Below, piece after piece: positions 1 through 8,929 of a stretch of 64,000 bases of DNA (position 1 is the first letter of the stretch; the number at the start of each line of letters is the position of its first letter). This DNA comes from Ascidiaceihabitans sp029251465 (GTDB lineage: Bacteria; Pseudomonadota; Alphaproteobacteria; Rhodobacterales; Rhodobacteraceae). A program made the position numbers and the translations under genes. Below the pieces are notes generated by a model that saw only the letters and a list, made by a program, of their open reading frames with translations, was not told where the DNA came from and did not search any database. The stretch covers positions 2,542,001 to 2,606,000 of the forward strand of contig NZ_CP170633.1 of the NCBI RefSeq assembly GCF_042932805.1. Reading direction: 5' to 3'.

Positions 1-2
1 AC

Positions 3-1898
3 GAGATCGTTTTCCTGCCAGACAAAAACAACCCTGATCTGCGCGACGCCGGTAAGCCTATGCACTTTTATTTCTTGCCTCAAACCAACAGGTTAGCACG
101 ACACTCCGGCGGTGATTTCGTCTTTGGGGTGCAGCGGTTTTCCGGCATCATGGACCCATCCAAAAACATCGGTGAAGACGGGTTTTCTGAGCTTGCCGGC
201 GGTGTGATGAACTTCACAGCCACGCTTGCCCCCCCGCCCGGCGTTGTTGAAAAAGCGTTTGAGAAGGTCAAGGAACAGCTGCAATTGACCCAGAACAAGC
301 ACTATTTCTGGCAAAAGAATACGCCCATCGTGGCCACCCCTGCCCCGGTTGCGTTGCGGTCTAACGAAACCGTCTTGCACAGCCTGAATTACAAGAATTC
401 AGATACCGGTCAGGACGGCGCAATCAGCGACAATCCCGATGCGTGGGCCTTTGAAATCCAAGGCACTGGCGCGGGCACGTTGAACATCATGGCCACCAAC
501 GCCTACACCGTGATGATGGGGCGCCGCCCGATCGAATTGGTCTGGGGCGCTGCGAAAAAAGGCACCTCGCCCCTGACCTTGGAAAACCACATTTCCTACG
601 ACGTTTGGACCGTGCCCTACACCTTGAAAATCGTCGGTGACTGGGAAAAAATCCGCACCCATTTTTCCGCCTCGGTCGAGGGCCAATATGCTTGGTTCAA
701 AGCGTCCGCCTCGCATGAGGTCAACAAGCTGATGGAAAACGGCGCGATCACGGTCGACATCACGGTTGGTGCTGGCATGGACATGGAATTGCGCCAGAAA
801 ATTGACATGGCGGCTGACTCGATCATCACATCGATCACCACAATGGTGATGGACAAGATGAAGCAAGCTGGCACCACGCTCGATGAGGAAGTCGACGGTG
901 CCGAAGCCCAAGAGCACACCCAAGAGAAGAAGAAAAAGCGCAAATGGTGGTCGCCGATCCAGACCTTTAAGGTCGGCCTGTCAGTCGCTGTGAAAAACCG
1001 CAAAGACGTGTTCCAAGGCAGCTTTACCTACGAGAAACGGATCGAAGAGCAAGTTACCCGCTCCGAGGTGATCTCGGCCCAAATGGAAGGCGTGTTCGAC
1101 GAAATCAAAGCCGATGAAACCAATCTTGATCGCTACTTTACCGAAGTGTTCATGGAAGAAGGGTTTCGCAAAGTTCACGTGGTTACCTCGGCCATTGCCA
1201 ATTGGCCCGAAAACCAGATCGGCGACCCGATCCATTCGCTTAAGGTGCAGATCGGTTATCCTGACAGCAACGGTCAGATCAACTGGAAACCATCGGGGCG
1301 CGTGCTGGACGGGCCAACGGACGTCGAAATGTCAGGCACGACAATTCCCGCCATTTGGGTGCCCGGCAACAAGGACGCGCGGTTCATCTTTGATTTCACC
1401 CGTCACGGTGATCGCGGCGATGACAGCGAAAAAATCTGGGTGCGCAAAACCATTGCGTTCAAAGAAAGCCCCGATGTCGCGATCAACGAGGTGGTTGAGG
1501 AATACGAAACCGATGCCCACACAATCGACGTGCGTGCGGAAAGTTCAGGCCAGCTGTTGGTCGGGCCCATCAACATCGACATGGTGATCCCGGACGCAGA
1601 CAAGCAAATCGACGTGATCGTGCATGTCCGCACCCCGAAATTTGGCGAAAAGGCTTATCGCTTTAACGGCAGCACCGCCGCCGCCGAGCGGTACTACAAA
1701 GTCTGGTACGCCAAACCGGAGGACCTTGAGGATTACGAATACAAGGTCGAGGCAACGGTCAAAGGCAAACGCTTTGGTCAGAAATCGGTGCGCTGGGAAG
1801 GCGATTGGACAACGGGGTCCGGCAACGGGCCACTAACCGTTGAAATCCCCGCCCCACCGGACGCTTTGAACGACAAACTCGATACGTATTTGTCCTGA
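3..1898 (+). CDS. Unknown large protein, 5' end outside the window
   Basis: The reading frame is open from the first bases of the window, so the Met codon at 60 is internal and the true start lies upstream. I do not recognise the family. The visible part is about 632 residues, mostly alternating polar and hydrophobic stretches that suggest beta-sandwich folds, with no membrane segment. A central helical part (roughly residues 230-320 counted from Met60) ends in a strongly basic run KKKKRKWW. The C-terminal third (about 350-612) reads like two beta-rich domains. A hairpin and then a second unknown gene follow 62 bases downstream on the same strand, which suggests an operon of two structural or binding proteins. 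No catalytic motif was seen. Confidence 0.75.
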   Translation, partial: EIVFLPDKNNPDLRDAGKPMHFYFLPQTNRLARHSGGDFVFGVQRFSGIMDPSKNIGEDGFSELAGGVMNFTATLAPPPGVVEKAFEKVKEQLQLTQNKHYFWQKNTPIVATPAPVALRSNETVLHSLNYKNSDTGQDGAISDNPDAWAFEIQGTGAGTLNIMATNAYTVMMGRRPIELVWGAAKKGTSPLTLENHISYDVWTVPYTLKIVGDWEKIRTHFSASVEGQYAWFKASASHEVNKLMENGAITVDITVGAGMDMELRQKIDMAADSIITSITTMVMDKMKQAGTTLDEEVDGAEAQEHTQEKKKKRKWWSPIQTFKVGLSVAVKNRKDVFQGSFTYEKRIEEQVTRSEVISAQMEGVFDEIKADETNLDRYFTEVFMEEGFRKVHVVTSAIANWPENQIGDPIHSLKVQIGYPDSNGQINWKPSGRVLDGPTDVEMSGTTIPAIWVPGNKDARFIFDFTRHGDRGDDSEKIWVRKTIAFKESPDVAINEVVEEYETDAHTIDVRAESSGQLLVGPINIDMVIPDADKQIDVIVHVRTPKFGEKAYRFNGSTAAAERYYKVWYAKPEDLEDYEYKVEATVKGKRFGQKSVRWEGDWTTGSGNGPLTVEIPAPPDALNDKLDTYLS

Positions 1899-1904
1899 CG
1901 CAAC

Positions 1905-1937
1905 GATGCAGCCTGAGCCACGCGCAAAGGCTGCATC
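1905..1937 (+). terminator. Intergenic hairpin between the two unknown genes
   Basis: GATGCAGCC (1905-1913) and GGCTGCATC (1929-1937) form a perfect 9-bp stem with a 15-base loop. No T-run follows, so it is more likely an attenuator or mRNA-stability element than a full terminator. Confidence 0.45.
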
Positions 1938-1960
1938 CCTTCGATTTCGGAGCTGAACCA

Positions 1961-4330
1961 ATGCCTAAATTCACCACATTCAACGCCGTGGGCGCAATGG
2001 CGACACGCGTCGAAGCAGGCCGCCTGATCCCTGCGCAGCGCTTTCAGTTGGCGCCAGGTAGTCTGAAAACCACGATGGCCAACGTGACAAAATCCGACCA
2101 AATGAACACGGTGGCAACCGCCAGTTCGGGTCTCAAGATGATGATCACCGAGGCACGGCACAAAATCCTGACCTCGCTGGTGATGGCGGGTACGTCGGGT
2201 TTTTCCAATGCCCAAAACGTCGCCGGCCCGATCATGTCTGGCTCTGGTGCAATGGTCTTGCGCGATCGCAAGAATTCAAAACTGCGCTGGGTCAAACGCG
2301 TGTTTGAAATCGCCGGTCCCGCCGAGTTGACGCAACCGGTATTTCGCGCCCGTCAGGCAGGTACGGCAATTGATGGCAGTGACTTGTGGACCGCCGATTT
2401 GACATTGCCCGTGCGCCAAGTGCGCCTTGTCGCAACGCAGCGCCAAATTGATCAAACGCTGACACGCACACCCGGTTTGACGTTTCGCGACATCCCGTCT
2501 GAATTGCGCGAAGCGACGCTGAAGCTGCCCTACACTTCTGCCGACGGACACCGCGTCGTCGAGCTGCAAGGCAAGGTTACACCTGCAGGCAATGCGGTTA
2601 GTTTCACCTTTACCGGCGACGCAATTTCACTGGCGTACAAGCTGTTGCGAGATACCGACGATGCAAGGGTCGAACTGTTATCGGACTACACGGTGTACGA
2701 GGCGCTCAAATCAGAAACAATCGTCAACCCGTCCCCTGCACCTGCGGCGCTGGCTGTCCCTGTGGCGCGTATTGGGGGATTACGCCGTGCTGATTTGTCG
2801 ACGATTTTTGGCAATCGCGTGCGTGCGGCAGATATCTCGACCCGCCGCCGCGCAGATATTTCAGGCGCGCGTCGCAAGCCCAAACATTTGAATGCATTGT
2901 TCAAGAACAACCGTCTCAAAGGGCGTGCAGCCATTCTGGCCGCTGCGCAATCGGCGAAACTGGCAACGATTACGGCCGCCCCCGTCAGCCCCCCAAAGCT
3001 GAGCTTTGCCAAGCAACGCATCGTGGTGAACATGGTGCACACTTTGGATTTTCGCGGGCCGCAATCGGCCAGATTGTTCGTGACCAAAGCCGTGGGCAAC
3101 GGTCAGGATCACATCATTCGCACCCCTCCTTGGTCCCACACCGCTGGACCCATCCGCCAAATCGAAGAGGTCGATTTGCGCGGTTTAAACATCAAAAACG
3201 CGCTGCGTCGCCGCTTGCGGATCTTTGCCTCGAGCGTCGATGTAGGTGTCTACCACGTCGTGCCATCGGCCTATGTTTTGGGGCGTGAACCTGAAACCGG
3301 GCGCTTGCAGTTCCACGCCGAAGTCATCAGCGATCCGGTCAACCCGGAAAGTTCGGCGGTGCGGGTTTCCGTCGGATTGGTACCCGAAATTTCGCCCATA
3401 GAAGAGCTGGAATTGCGCGCAGCACTTGAGCGTCACATTGTGGCGACGCAGCCGCTGGGATCGGAAATTCCGGCGCTGACCATGGGCTTTCCAACCGATT
3501 TGGGCACGCTTCCGGAACTGACGTGGGGCGATCAGATGTCCCAAGCCAGCCCGCCGGTTTTGGACGGGCGCACGGTTTTGCTGACTGTTACGACCAAAAC
3601 GCTGGGTTTTGCCAAGATCTTGTTTGACACGCTTGCCGCACGCGATCGTGTGTTGTCGGCCAGTTTGAAATTCAATTTGCCGGACGACATCAGCGCGCAA
3701 AGCTCGGTCCTCGTCGGGCTGACCCGGACGTGTGGACCGACCTTGTCTGCGCATGCAGCGGGCGGCGCGTTGCACATCGAAGATCTGGTGGGGCATCCAC
3801 AAAACGTAACATCTGTGGCGCGTGCAGGTGGTGCAGGACAGGTCATCACGCTGCCTTTGCCTGCCCCGATTGCCCTGGCCGCCGCCGGCCAGAACCAAAG
3901 CAATTTGGCCAATCTTGAGGACGGAAAATGGATTCCAGACACCATTGTTGCGTACCCAGACGTTGTCACGCTGGATCCGCAACGGGTGAATGTGGATGAA
4001 ATGGTGACGCCAGTGATTGTGTCGACGTCACTGATTCAAGGCGCTGATTTTGATGGCAGCGGGTTACAGGCGTTCTTGATCGAAATCAGATTGCATGGCC
4101 GTGCGCCAATTGGTGTCACCATGCACGCCGATGCCGCGTCGGGATTTTTCGACCCTCAAATCCTGAACCTGTCAGTGCCGTTGACCAATGCGTTGTCAGC
4201 TGGTGGGCGCATTCTGGACTACCGGATCACGGCGCAGTTTGATGACGGATCATCGGTGCAAACCGATTGGAAAACCCAAAACTTTGGGGCCAATCCTGAC
4301 ATCACGTTGCGTCGGTCGGATTTGGTTTAA
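1961..4330 (+). CDS. Unknown large protein (789 aa)
   Basis: Not recognised. It starts at an ATG with GGAG 8 bases upstream and ends just before a strong hairpin shared with the convergent transporter operon. There is no signal peptide. The protein looks beta-rich throughout, with a basic, Ala/Arg-rich linker around residues 270-330 containing repeated ADIS/ADLS-type segments (RRADLS, RAADIS, RRADIS). That repeat may be a flexible tether between an N-terminal and a C-terminal half. Its size, its lack of enzymatic motifs and its pairing with the preceding unknown gene suggest a structural or binding role, but this is inference. Confidence 0.75.
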   Translation: MPKFTTFNAVGAMATRVEAGRLIPAQRFQLAPGSLKTTMANVTKSDQMNTVATASSGLKMMITEARHKILTSLVMAGTSGFSNAQNVAGPIMSGSGAMVLRDRKNSKLRWVKRVFEIAGPAELTQPVFRARQAGTAIDGSDLWTADLTLPVRQVRLVATQRQIDQTLTRTPGLTFRDIPSELREATLKLPYTSADGHRVVELQGKVTPAGNAVSFTFTGDAISLAYKLLRDTDDARVELLSDYTVYEALKSETIVNPSPAPAALAVPVARIGGLRRADLSTIFGNRVRAADISTRRRADISGARRKPKHLNALFKNNRLKGRAAILAAAQSAKLATITAAPVSPPKLSFAKQRIVVNMVHTLDFRGPQSARLFVTKAVGNGQDHIIRTPPWSHTAGPIRQIEEVDLRGLNIKNALRRRLRIFASSVDVGVYHVVPSAYVLGREPETGRLQFHAEVISDPVNPESSAVRVSVGLVPEISPIEELELRAALERHIVATQPLGSEIPALTMGFPTDLGTLPELTWGDQMSQASPPVLDGRTVLLTVTTKTLGFAKILFDTLAARDRVLSASLKFNLPDDISAQSSVLVGLTRTCGPTLSAHAAGGALHIEDLVGHPQNVTSVARAGGAGQVITLPLPAPIALAAAGQNQSNLANLEDGKWIPDTIVAYPDVVTLDPQRVNVDEMVTPVIVSTSLIQGADFDGSGLQAFLIEIRLHGRAPIGVTMHADAASGFFDPQILNLSVPLTNALSAGGRILDYRITAQFDDGSSVQTDWKTQNFGANPDITLRRSDLV

Positions 4331-4332
4331 GC

Positions 4333-4359
4333 TGTCGGGCGATTTGACGTCGCCCGACA
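4333..4359. terminator. Bidirectional hairpin between convergent operons
   Basis: TGTCGGGCGA (4333-4342) and TCGCCCGACA (4350-4359) form a perfect 10-bp stem with a 7-base loop. It sits in the 33-bp gap between the convergent stop codons at 4330 and 4364. T-tracts are weak on both sides. Confidence 0.65.
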
Positions 4360-4363
4360 AGCA

Positions 4364-6580
4364 TTACAATCCCAATATCTTTTTCTTGTCGGATGCCCAT
4401 TTCAGGATCACCAAATCGAACGACAAAGCCATCAGTGACACGCAGATCCCCAGAACAAAGTTCCGGCCCAGATCAGTCCCTGCCAATGTGCGTTGCAATT
4501 CCTGACCCAGATCGATTGTGCCGATAAAGGCTGCAATCATGGTCATGAAAAACGCGAACATCAGCGCTTGGTTGAACCCGACAGCCATCGTCGGCAGCGC
4601 CAGTGGAAACTGCACAAGCCACAATTTTTGCAGGCGCGTCGCACCGGACATATCAGCAGCTTCGGTCATTTCTTCGGGCACGTTGCGCAGCCCTTCGATG
4701 GTGTAGCGCACCAGTGGGACCATCGCGAAAATCGTGATCGCAAAGATGACGGCGATGTCGGTAATCCCGAACAGCATAATCGCCGGGATCAGGTAGACAA
4801 AGCTGGGAAATGTTTGCGCGGAATCTGACACCAGCAACAAGAAAACGTCGCGCAGCATTTGCCCGGCAAAGCGCCACATCAGATAAAAGCTGGCCGCAAA
4901 AATGAGCCAAAAAGTGGTCCGATATGCGATCAATGTCGGGTCTTCGCCAAAGACGCCCAAGCTCCAGAGAATGTAGCGTAAAACGCCCGCTGCGATCAAA
5001 GACACAAGTGCGATGAACGAGCGGCGAAAGATCAGGCTGATCACGCCGACAACGACACCCGAGGTGATACCTTTGGAAAAATCGATGCGTTGCGCAGGTG
5101 GCCCCGCGCCCCAAACTGCCAACGGAATGGCTAAAATCATCGCCACAAACGTCGAGGACAACACGTAATAGATCGTGATCACCGACCGATCCCACCACCC
5201 GCTGAGTGCGACATAGGTAAAGAACGCGCATGCGACAATGGCTTGGCGTGGGCCAGCAACTTTCCACGCAAACGCCGCGATAATCATGATGAAAGCAGGC
5301 GTTGGGATAGACAACAAAAGATCACGAAACGGGATCAAAACGTAGATGTTCATCACGTACCGCAGCGATCCTGTCGTCCATTGTAACGCGTCGTTGGTAA
5401 GCACGGTTTTCTTGATGAACGTGTCCAGTTCTTTGCCTTGGCTAAAGTCCTGTTTGCGCCCGATTTCCGAGGCGACATCGACGAATTGCGCCAGCACCAC
5501 ACAGCTGACAAACGCAGCAATCGCCATGACCAAAAACTTGTGGCGCTGCACCCAAGACGTGCCTTTTTCAAAGTGCTCGGGCTGTTTTGCAACCCATGCT
5601 TTGGACAGGCGGTCCAAGGTAACGGCCAGTAAAACAATGGTAATCCCGATCTCGAAACTACGCCCGATCTTAAAGCTGCCCATCATCGCAAGCAATTTTG
5701 CGCCCAAGCCCGGCATGCCGATAAAGGCGGTCAGAACGACCATGGCAAGGCACAGCATGATGACTTGGTTCACGCCAACCAAAATCTCCGTCCGCGCAGA
5801 CGGGATGTAGACATGACGCAGCATTTGCCAGCGCGAACAGCCCGACATTTTGCCGGCTTCGACGACTTCGGGGCTGACTTTTTTCAAACCCAGCGTCGTC
5901 ATCAAGATCATCGGCGGAATGGCATAGATCAGCGTGGCAACAGCACCCGCGGTCGGCCCGACTTTGAAAAAAATCACGGCAGGCAGCAGGTAGGTAAAGA
6001 ACGGCAGGGTTTGCAGAACCGACAAGATCGGTTGCAACAAACGGTCCACCCAAGGGCGACGCCACGCAGAAATCCCCAACATCAAACCGATCAGAAATGC
6101 CATCGGGGCAACAACGGTCAGGACCGACATGGTCTCCATCGCGATTTTCCATTGGCCGATCAGGGCTGTCCACGTGAACGTCCCACCCGCCAAAACGGCC
6201 AAGCGCCAGCCGCCCAGATAGTAGCCAATCACAGCTGCCACAGAGGCAATCGCCGTCCACGGGATAGGGCCCAGATTTGGCCAGCGTCGCTTGCCGTACA
6301 GCAAATTTGCCGTCGCATCCAAGACATCCTCAAGACCGGCAGTCAGAAAGCGCGTGAGCTTGAGCAGGCCAAGATCGTCTTTGACGAAGTTAAAAATACC
6401 GTCCAGCGCCCACTCAAACGGGGGCAGCAAATACAGCGGCACGCGGTGCAGGAATTCGGGCAGCAATCCGATCCATTGCGTCAGTGTCAGAACTGCGGCG
6501 ATGACAATCAGCCCCCAAACCGCCATATTGCGTTTAGGGATCACACGCGGTGCATTTGCTTGCTCGTTCACCGAGGCCAT
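4364..6580 (-). CDS. tmoW: TMAO/betaine ABC transporter permease, two fused permease domains
   Basis: Inner-membrane permease of the ProW/OpuA class. The 738 residues carry two BPD_transp_1 units, each with the ATPase-docking EAA loop: EAGKMSG at 241-247 and EAADMSG at 640-646. About 13 or more hydrophobic segments are visible. Single ProW proteins are about 350 residues, so this is a duplicated, fused form. Its start overlaps the ATPase stop by one base. Placement beside N-methylglutamate dehydrogenase and the tmm cluster suggests TMAO (TmoXVW of Roseobacter) rather than glycine betaine. The family is certain; the substrate is inferred. Confidence 0.85.
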   Translation of the reverse strand: MASVNEQANAPRVIPKRNMAVWGLIVIAAVLTLTQWIGLLPEFLHRVPLYLLPPFEWALDGIFNFVKDDLGLLKLTRFLTAGLEDVLDATANLLYGKRRWPNLGPIPWTAIASVAAVIGYYLGGWRLAVLAGGTFTWTALIGQWKIAMETMSVLTVVAPMAFLIGLMLGISAWRRPWVDRLLQPILSVLQTLPFFTYLLPAVIFFKVGPTAGAVATLIYAIPPMILMTTLGLKKVSPEVVEAGKMSGCSRWQMLRHVYIPSARTEILVGVNQVIMLCLAMVVLTAFIGMPGLGAKLLAMMGSFKIGRSFEIGITIVLLAVTLDRLSKAWVAKQPEHFEKGTSWVQRHKFLVMAIAAFVSCVVLAQFVDVASEIGRKQDFSQGKELDTFIKKTVLTNDALQWTTGSLRYVMNIYVLIPFRDLLLSIPTPAFIMIIAAFAWKVAGPRQAIVACAFFTYVALSGWWDRSVITIYYVLSSTFVAMILAIPLAVWGAGPPAQRIDFSKGITSGVVVGVISLIFRRSFIALVSLIAAGVLRYILWSLGVFGEDPTLIAYRTTFWLIFAASFYLMWRFAGQMLRDVFLLLVSDSAQTFPSFVYLIPAIMLFGITDIAVIFAITIFAMVPLVRYTIEGLRNVPEEMTEAADMSGATRLQKLWLVQFPLALPTMAVGFNQALMFAFFMTMIAAFIGTIDLGQELQRTLAGTDLGRNFVLGICVSLMALSFDLVILKWASDKKKILGL

Positions 6581-7596
6581 CAGTTGGCCTCCAGCAGTAC
6601 TGCCAGCCCGTCTTGGCGGTTCAAGCCACCGATGATTTTGCCGTCTTTGGACACTGGGATGACGTCGCGTGTGTCGTGGACCAGCAGTTTGGCCAGTTCT
6701 TTGATCGTGGCTGCGGCGTCAACCGGATCACCGGTACCTTTGACGTCGGATTTTGCCAGAACCCCGGCATGCACGACGCGCGCCTTATCGATTTCCTCGG
6801 TGAATTTGCGCACGTAATCGGTGGCAGGGTTCAGCACGATTTGATCAGGGGTATCGCATTGCTCGACCGCGCCGTCTTTCATGATCGCGATGCGGTCGGC
6901 AAGGCGCAGGGCCTCGTCAAAATCGTGGGTGATGAACACGATCGTCTTGCCCAGCAACCCCTGAAGGCGCAAAAATTCATCCTGCATTTCACGACGGATC
7001 AACGGGTCGAGCGCCGAAAATGGCTCATCCAAGAACCAAATATCAGGTTCAATCGCGAGGGAGCGCGCGATGCCCACGCGCTGCTGTTGACCACCAGACA
7101 ACTCACGGGGGAAGTAATCTTCGCGCCCTGACAGGCCAACCAGTTCAATCACCTCTAGCGCACGGGCACGGCGGGTGTGCCGGTCTTGGCCACGCATTTC
7201 CAGCGGAAAGGCGATGTTTTCAAGAACGGTGCGATGCGGCAGCAATCCAAAGCTTTGGAACACCATGCCCATTTTGTTGCGGCGCAGGTCGATCAGCTCT
7301 TTTTCAGGGAGCGCCATGATGTCTTGGCCCTCGACTTCGATCGTGCCGCCGGTGATGTCGTGCAGGCGCGAGAAACAGCGCACCAATGTGGATTTTCCAG
7401 ACCCCGAAAGGCCCATGATCACCAACATTTCACCGCGGCTGACCTCCATCGACACGTCCTTGACGCCTGCGATGTAGCCGTCGGCGCGGATCTGATCAAA
7501 GCTGTGCCCGGCTGGCATCGTTTTCAGATAGGCCTCAGGGTTTTTGCCAAAGACTTTCCAGACATTTTTGCAGGAAATCACGGTTTCATTGGTCAT
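6580..7596 (-). CDS. tmoV: TMAO/betaine ABC transporter ATPase
   Basis: ATP-binding subunit of the ProV/OpuAA family that powers the import system. Walker A GLSGSGKST is at 62-70, the signature LSGGQ at 166-170 and Walker B IWFLDE at 186-191. The last 60 or so residues (DTRDVIPV...GGLNRQDGLAVL) are a CBS-like tail, as in osmoprotectant ATPases. There is one recognisable CBS unit rather than the two common in OpuAA, and the protein is 338 residues against about 400 for E. coli ProV. It is the second gene of the minus-strand operon, separated from the binding-protein gene by a hairpin. Confidence 0.85.
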   Translation of the reverse strand: MTNETVISCKNVWKVFGKNPEAYLKTMPAGHSFDQIRADGYIAGVKDVSMEVSRGEMLVIMGLSGSGKSTLVRCFSRLHDITGGTIEVEGQDIMALPEKELIDLRRNKMGMVFQSFGLLPHRTVLENIAFPLEMRGQDRHTRRARALEVIELVGLSGREDYFPRELSGGQQQRVGIARSLAIEPDIWFLDEPFSALDPLIRREMQDEFLRLQGLLGKTIVFITHDFDEALRLADRIAIMKDGAVEQCDTPDQIVLNPATDYVRKFTEEIDKARVVHAGVLAKSDVKGTGDPVDAAATIKELAKLLVHDTRDVIPVSKDGKIIGGLNRQDGLAVLLEAN

Positions 7597-7640
7597 GTCT
7601 GAGAGGCTTTCTAGGTTAGGCTTTGGTCAGTGTTGAAAAT

Positions 7641-7667
7641 GCCCGCCCGAGGGTTTCTCAGGCGGGC
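7641..7667 (-). terminator. Attenuator hairpin between tmoX and tmoV
   Basis: GCCCGCCCGAG (7641-7651) pairs with CTCAGGCGGGC (7657-7667) with one mismatch and a 5-base loop. It lies in the 98-bp gap after the binding-protein gene. Such hairpins typically let the binding protein be made in excess over the membrane subunits. Confidence 0.6.
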
Positions 7668-7694
7668 ACATGGTCACTCAGTGTGAAGCTAGAC

Positions 7695-8636
7695 TTATTT
7701 TGTCCAAGCCATCCACGTGTCTTTGTTGGCGTCCAACCATGCGGTGGCTGCATCTTCTGGCTCCATTTCGTCGATGTCGACGAATTTTGCCATTTCAGCA
7801 ATCTGTGGGTTGGTGAAAGAAATCTTGGTCAGCGTTGCGTAGGCTGCTGGCCATTTGTCTTTCATGCCGTCCCACGCTGCTTTTTTCAGGTAGCCTTTTG
7901 CAGGGTTACCACAGTCATACAGCGCGTCTTTGTTGACGCCAACGGCCGGATCTTTGTCGCAGCCTTCTTCCCATGCTGGGAATTCGACGAATTCACCTGG
8001 CCATACGGCCTCGGCAAAGTTTGGCGTCCAGTTGAACACGACAACTGGTTTCTTTTCGGCTTCGGCAGCGCCGATTTCAGCCCACAAAGCAGCCGCAGAA
8101 CCTGCGTTCACAACAACAAAGTTCATATCGAGCGCTGCAACACGTTCTTGACCGTGCTTGAGCCAGTCAACTGGGCCGTCCAGATAACGACCTTTGTCGC
8201 CAGTTTCCGCTGTTGCGAACAATGCCGCACAGTCGTTCAATGCTTCCCATGCTGGCAAGCCCGGGCATGCATCTTTGGTCCACATCGGGTACCACCAGTC
8301 TTCGCGTGTGACAGCGTTGTGATCGCCCGCGTCATGTAGGCCACCTTTTTCCAGAGCCGCACGGTAGGATGCGCCAAACGCGCCTTCCCAAACTTCCAGC
8401 TCCATTGTCACGTCGCCCAGACGTACCGATTCATAAACGGCTTGGCTGTCGGTTGTGACGAATTCAACGTTGTTGCCCATAGATTCGAAAATCTGGCCAA
8501 CCACGTTGGACATCACGATTTGCGAGGACCAGTTGTGGATTGGAATAACAATCGGATCGCTGCTGTCTTCGGCAAATGCGGCCAATGGCATACACGCCAT
8601 GACACCTGCGCTCAGCGCTGTCGTAAACTTCTTCAT
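7695..8636 (-). CDS. tmoX: Periplasmic TMAO/betaine-binding protein
   Basis: Substrate-binding subunit of the OpuAC/ProX family. I start it at the ATG at 8636 (MKKFTTALSAG), which has a GGGAG site upstream and opens a clear signal peptide cleaved after AAFA. The longer in-frame start at 8708 would bury this signal. The mature protein is rich in Trp (for example DWWYPMW and FNWTP), as expected for a site that cages a quaternary or tertiary ammonium group with aromatic side chains. It is 313 residues and first in the operon, divergent from mgdABCD. Naming it TmoX rests on the adjacent TMA/TMAO genes; a glycine betaine or choline binder is the alternative. Confidence 0.8.
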   Translation of the reverse strand: MKKFTTALSAGVMACMPLAAFAEDSSDPIVIPIHNWSSQIVMSNVVGQIFESMGNNVEFVTTDSQAVYESVRLGDVTMELEVWEGAFGASYRAALEKGGLHDAGDHNAVTREDWWYPMWTKDACPGLPAWEALNDCAALFATAETGDKGRYLDGPVDWLKHGQERVAALDMNFVVVNAGSAAALWAEIGAAEAEKKPVVVFNWTPNFAEAVWPGEFVEFPAWEEGCDKDPAVGVNKDALYDCGNPAKGYLKKAAWDGMKDKWPAAYATLTKISFTNPQIAEMAKFVDIDEMEPEDAATAWLDANKDTWMAWTK

Positions 8637-8929
8637 CGTTTTCTCCCGGTTGAGATGCGGTGATTTTTCGCCGCTATTATTTTCAGAGGCATCCGTTTGG
8701 ATGTTCAACTCAGCCGTAAAAATGAATCACGTCCGAATGGAATCTCTGCGGTGCAGTCTTGCACGATTTTCCTATCAATCAAGTTTTTTTCTTGTGGAGG
8801 CGTGTATTTGTCAGTTTAACGTCCGCAACATGCGCCAAATGATGTCCGATTTGGTGAAAACGATGTCGGGTTTCAAAAGGACACCACCCTGCGTTTTCAG
8901 TAGGTTTTGAGTAAGAGGAGTCTGATTCC
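8637..8929. promoter_or_regulatory. Divergent control region tmoX / mgdA
   Basis: This 293-bp gap separates the start codons of tmoX and mgdA and must hold both promoters. I see repeated GTCCGA words (near 8730 and 8849) and an AGAGGAG ribosome site before mgdA. I could not find a convincing sigma-54 element (GG-N10-GC) or a single clear operator. Confidence 0.4.

Noticed and set aside
4364..8636. Plain glycine betaine/proline (osmotic) ABC transporter
   Set aside because: The family is the same, but adjacency to the methylamine genes favours a TMAO role. I kept this as an alternative in the feature text.
8637..8929. Sigma-54 promoter near GGTGCAGTCTTGC
   Set aside because: The GG and GC elements are 9 rather than 10 bases apart and the flanking bases do not match.
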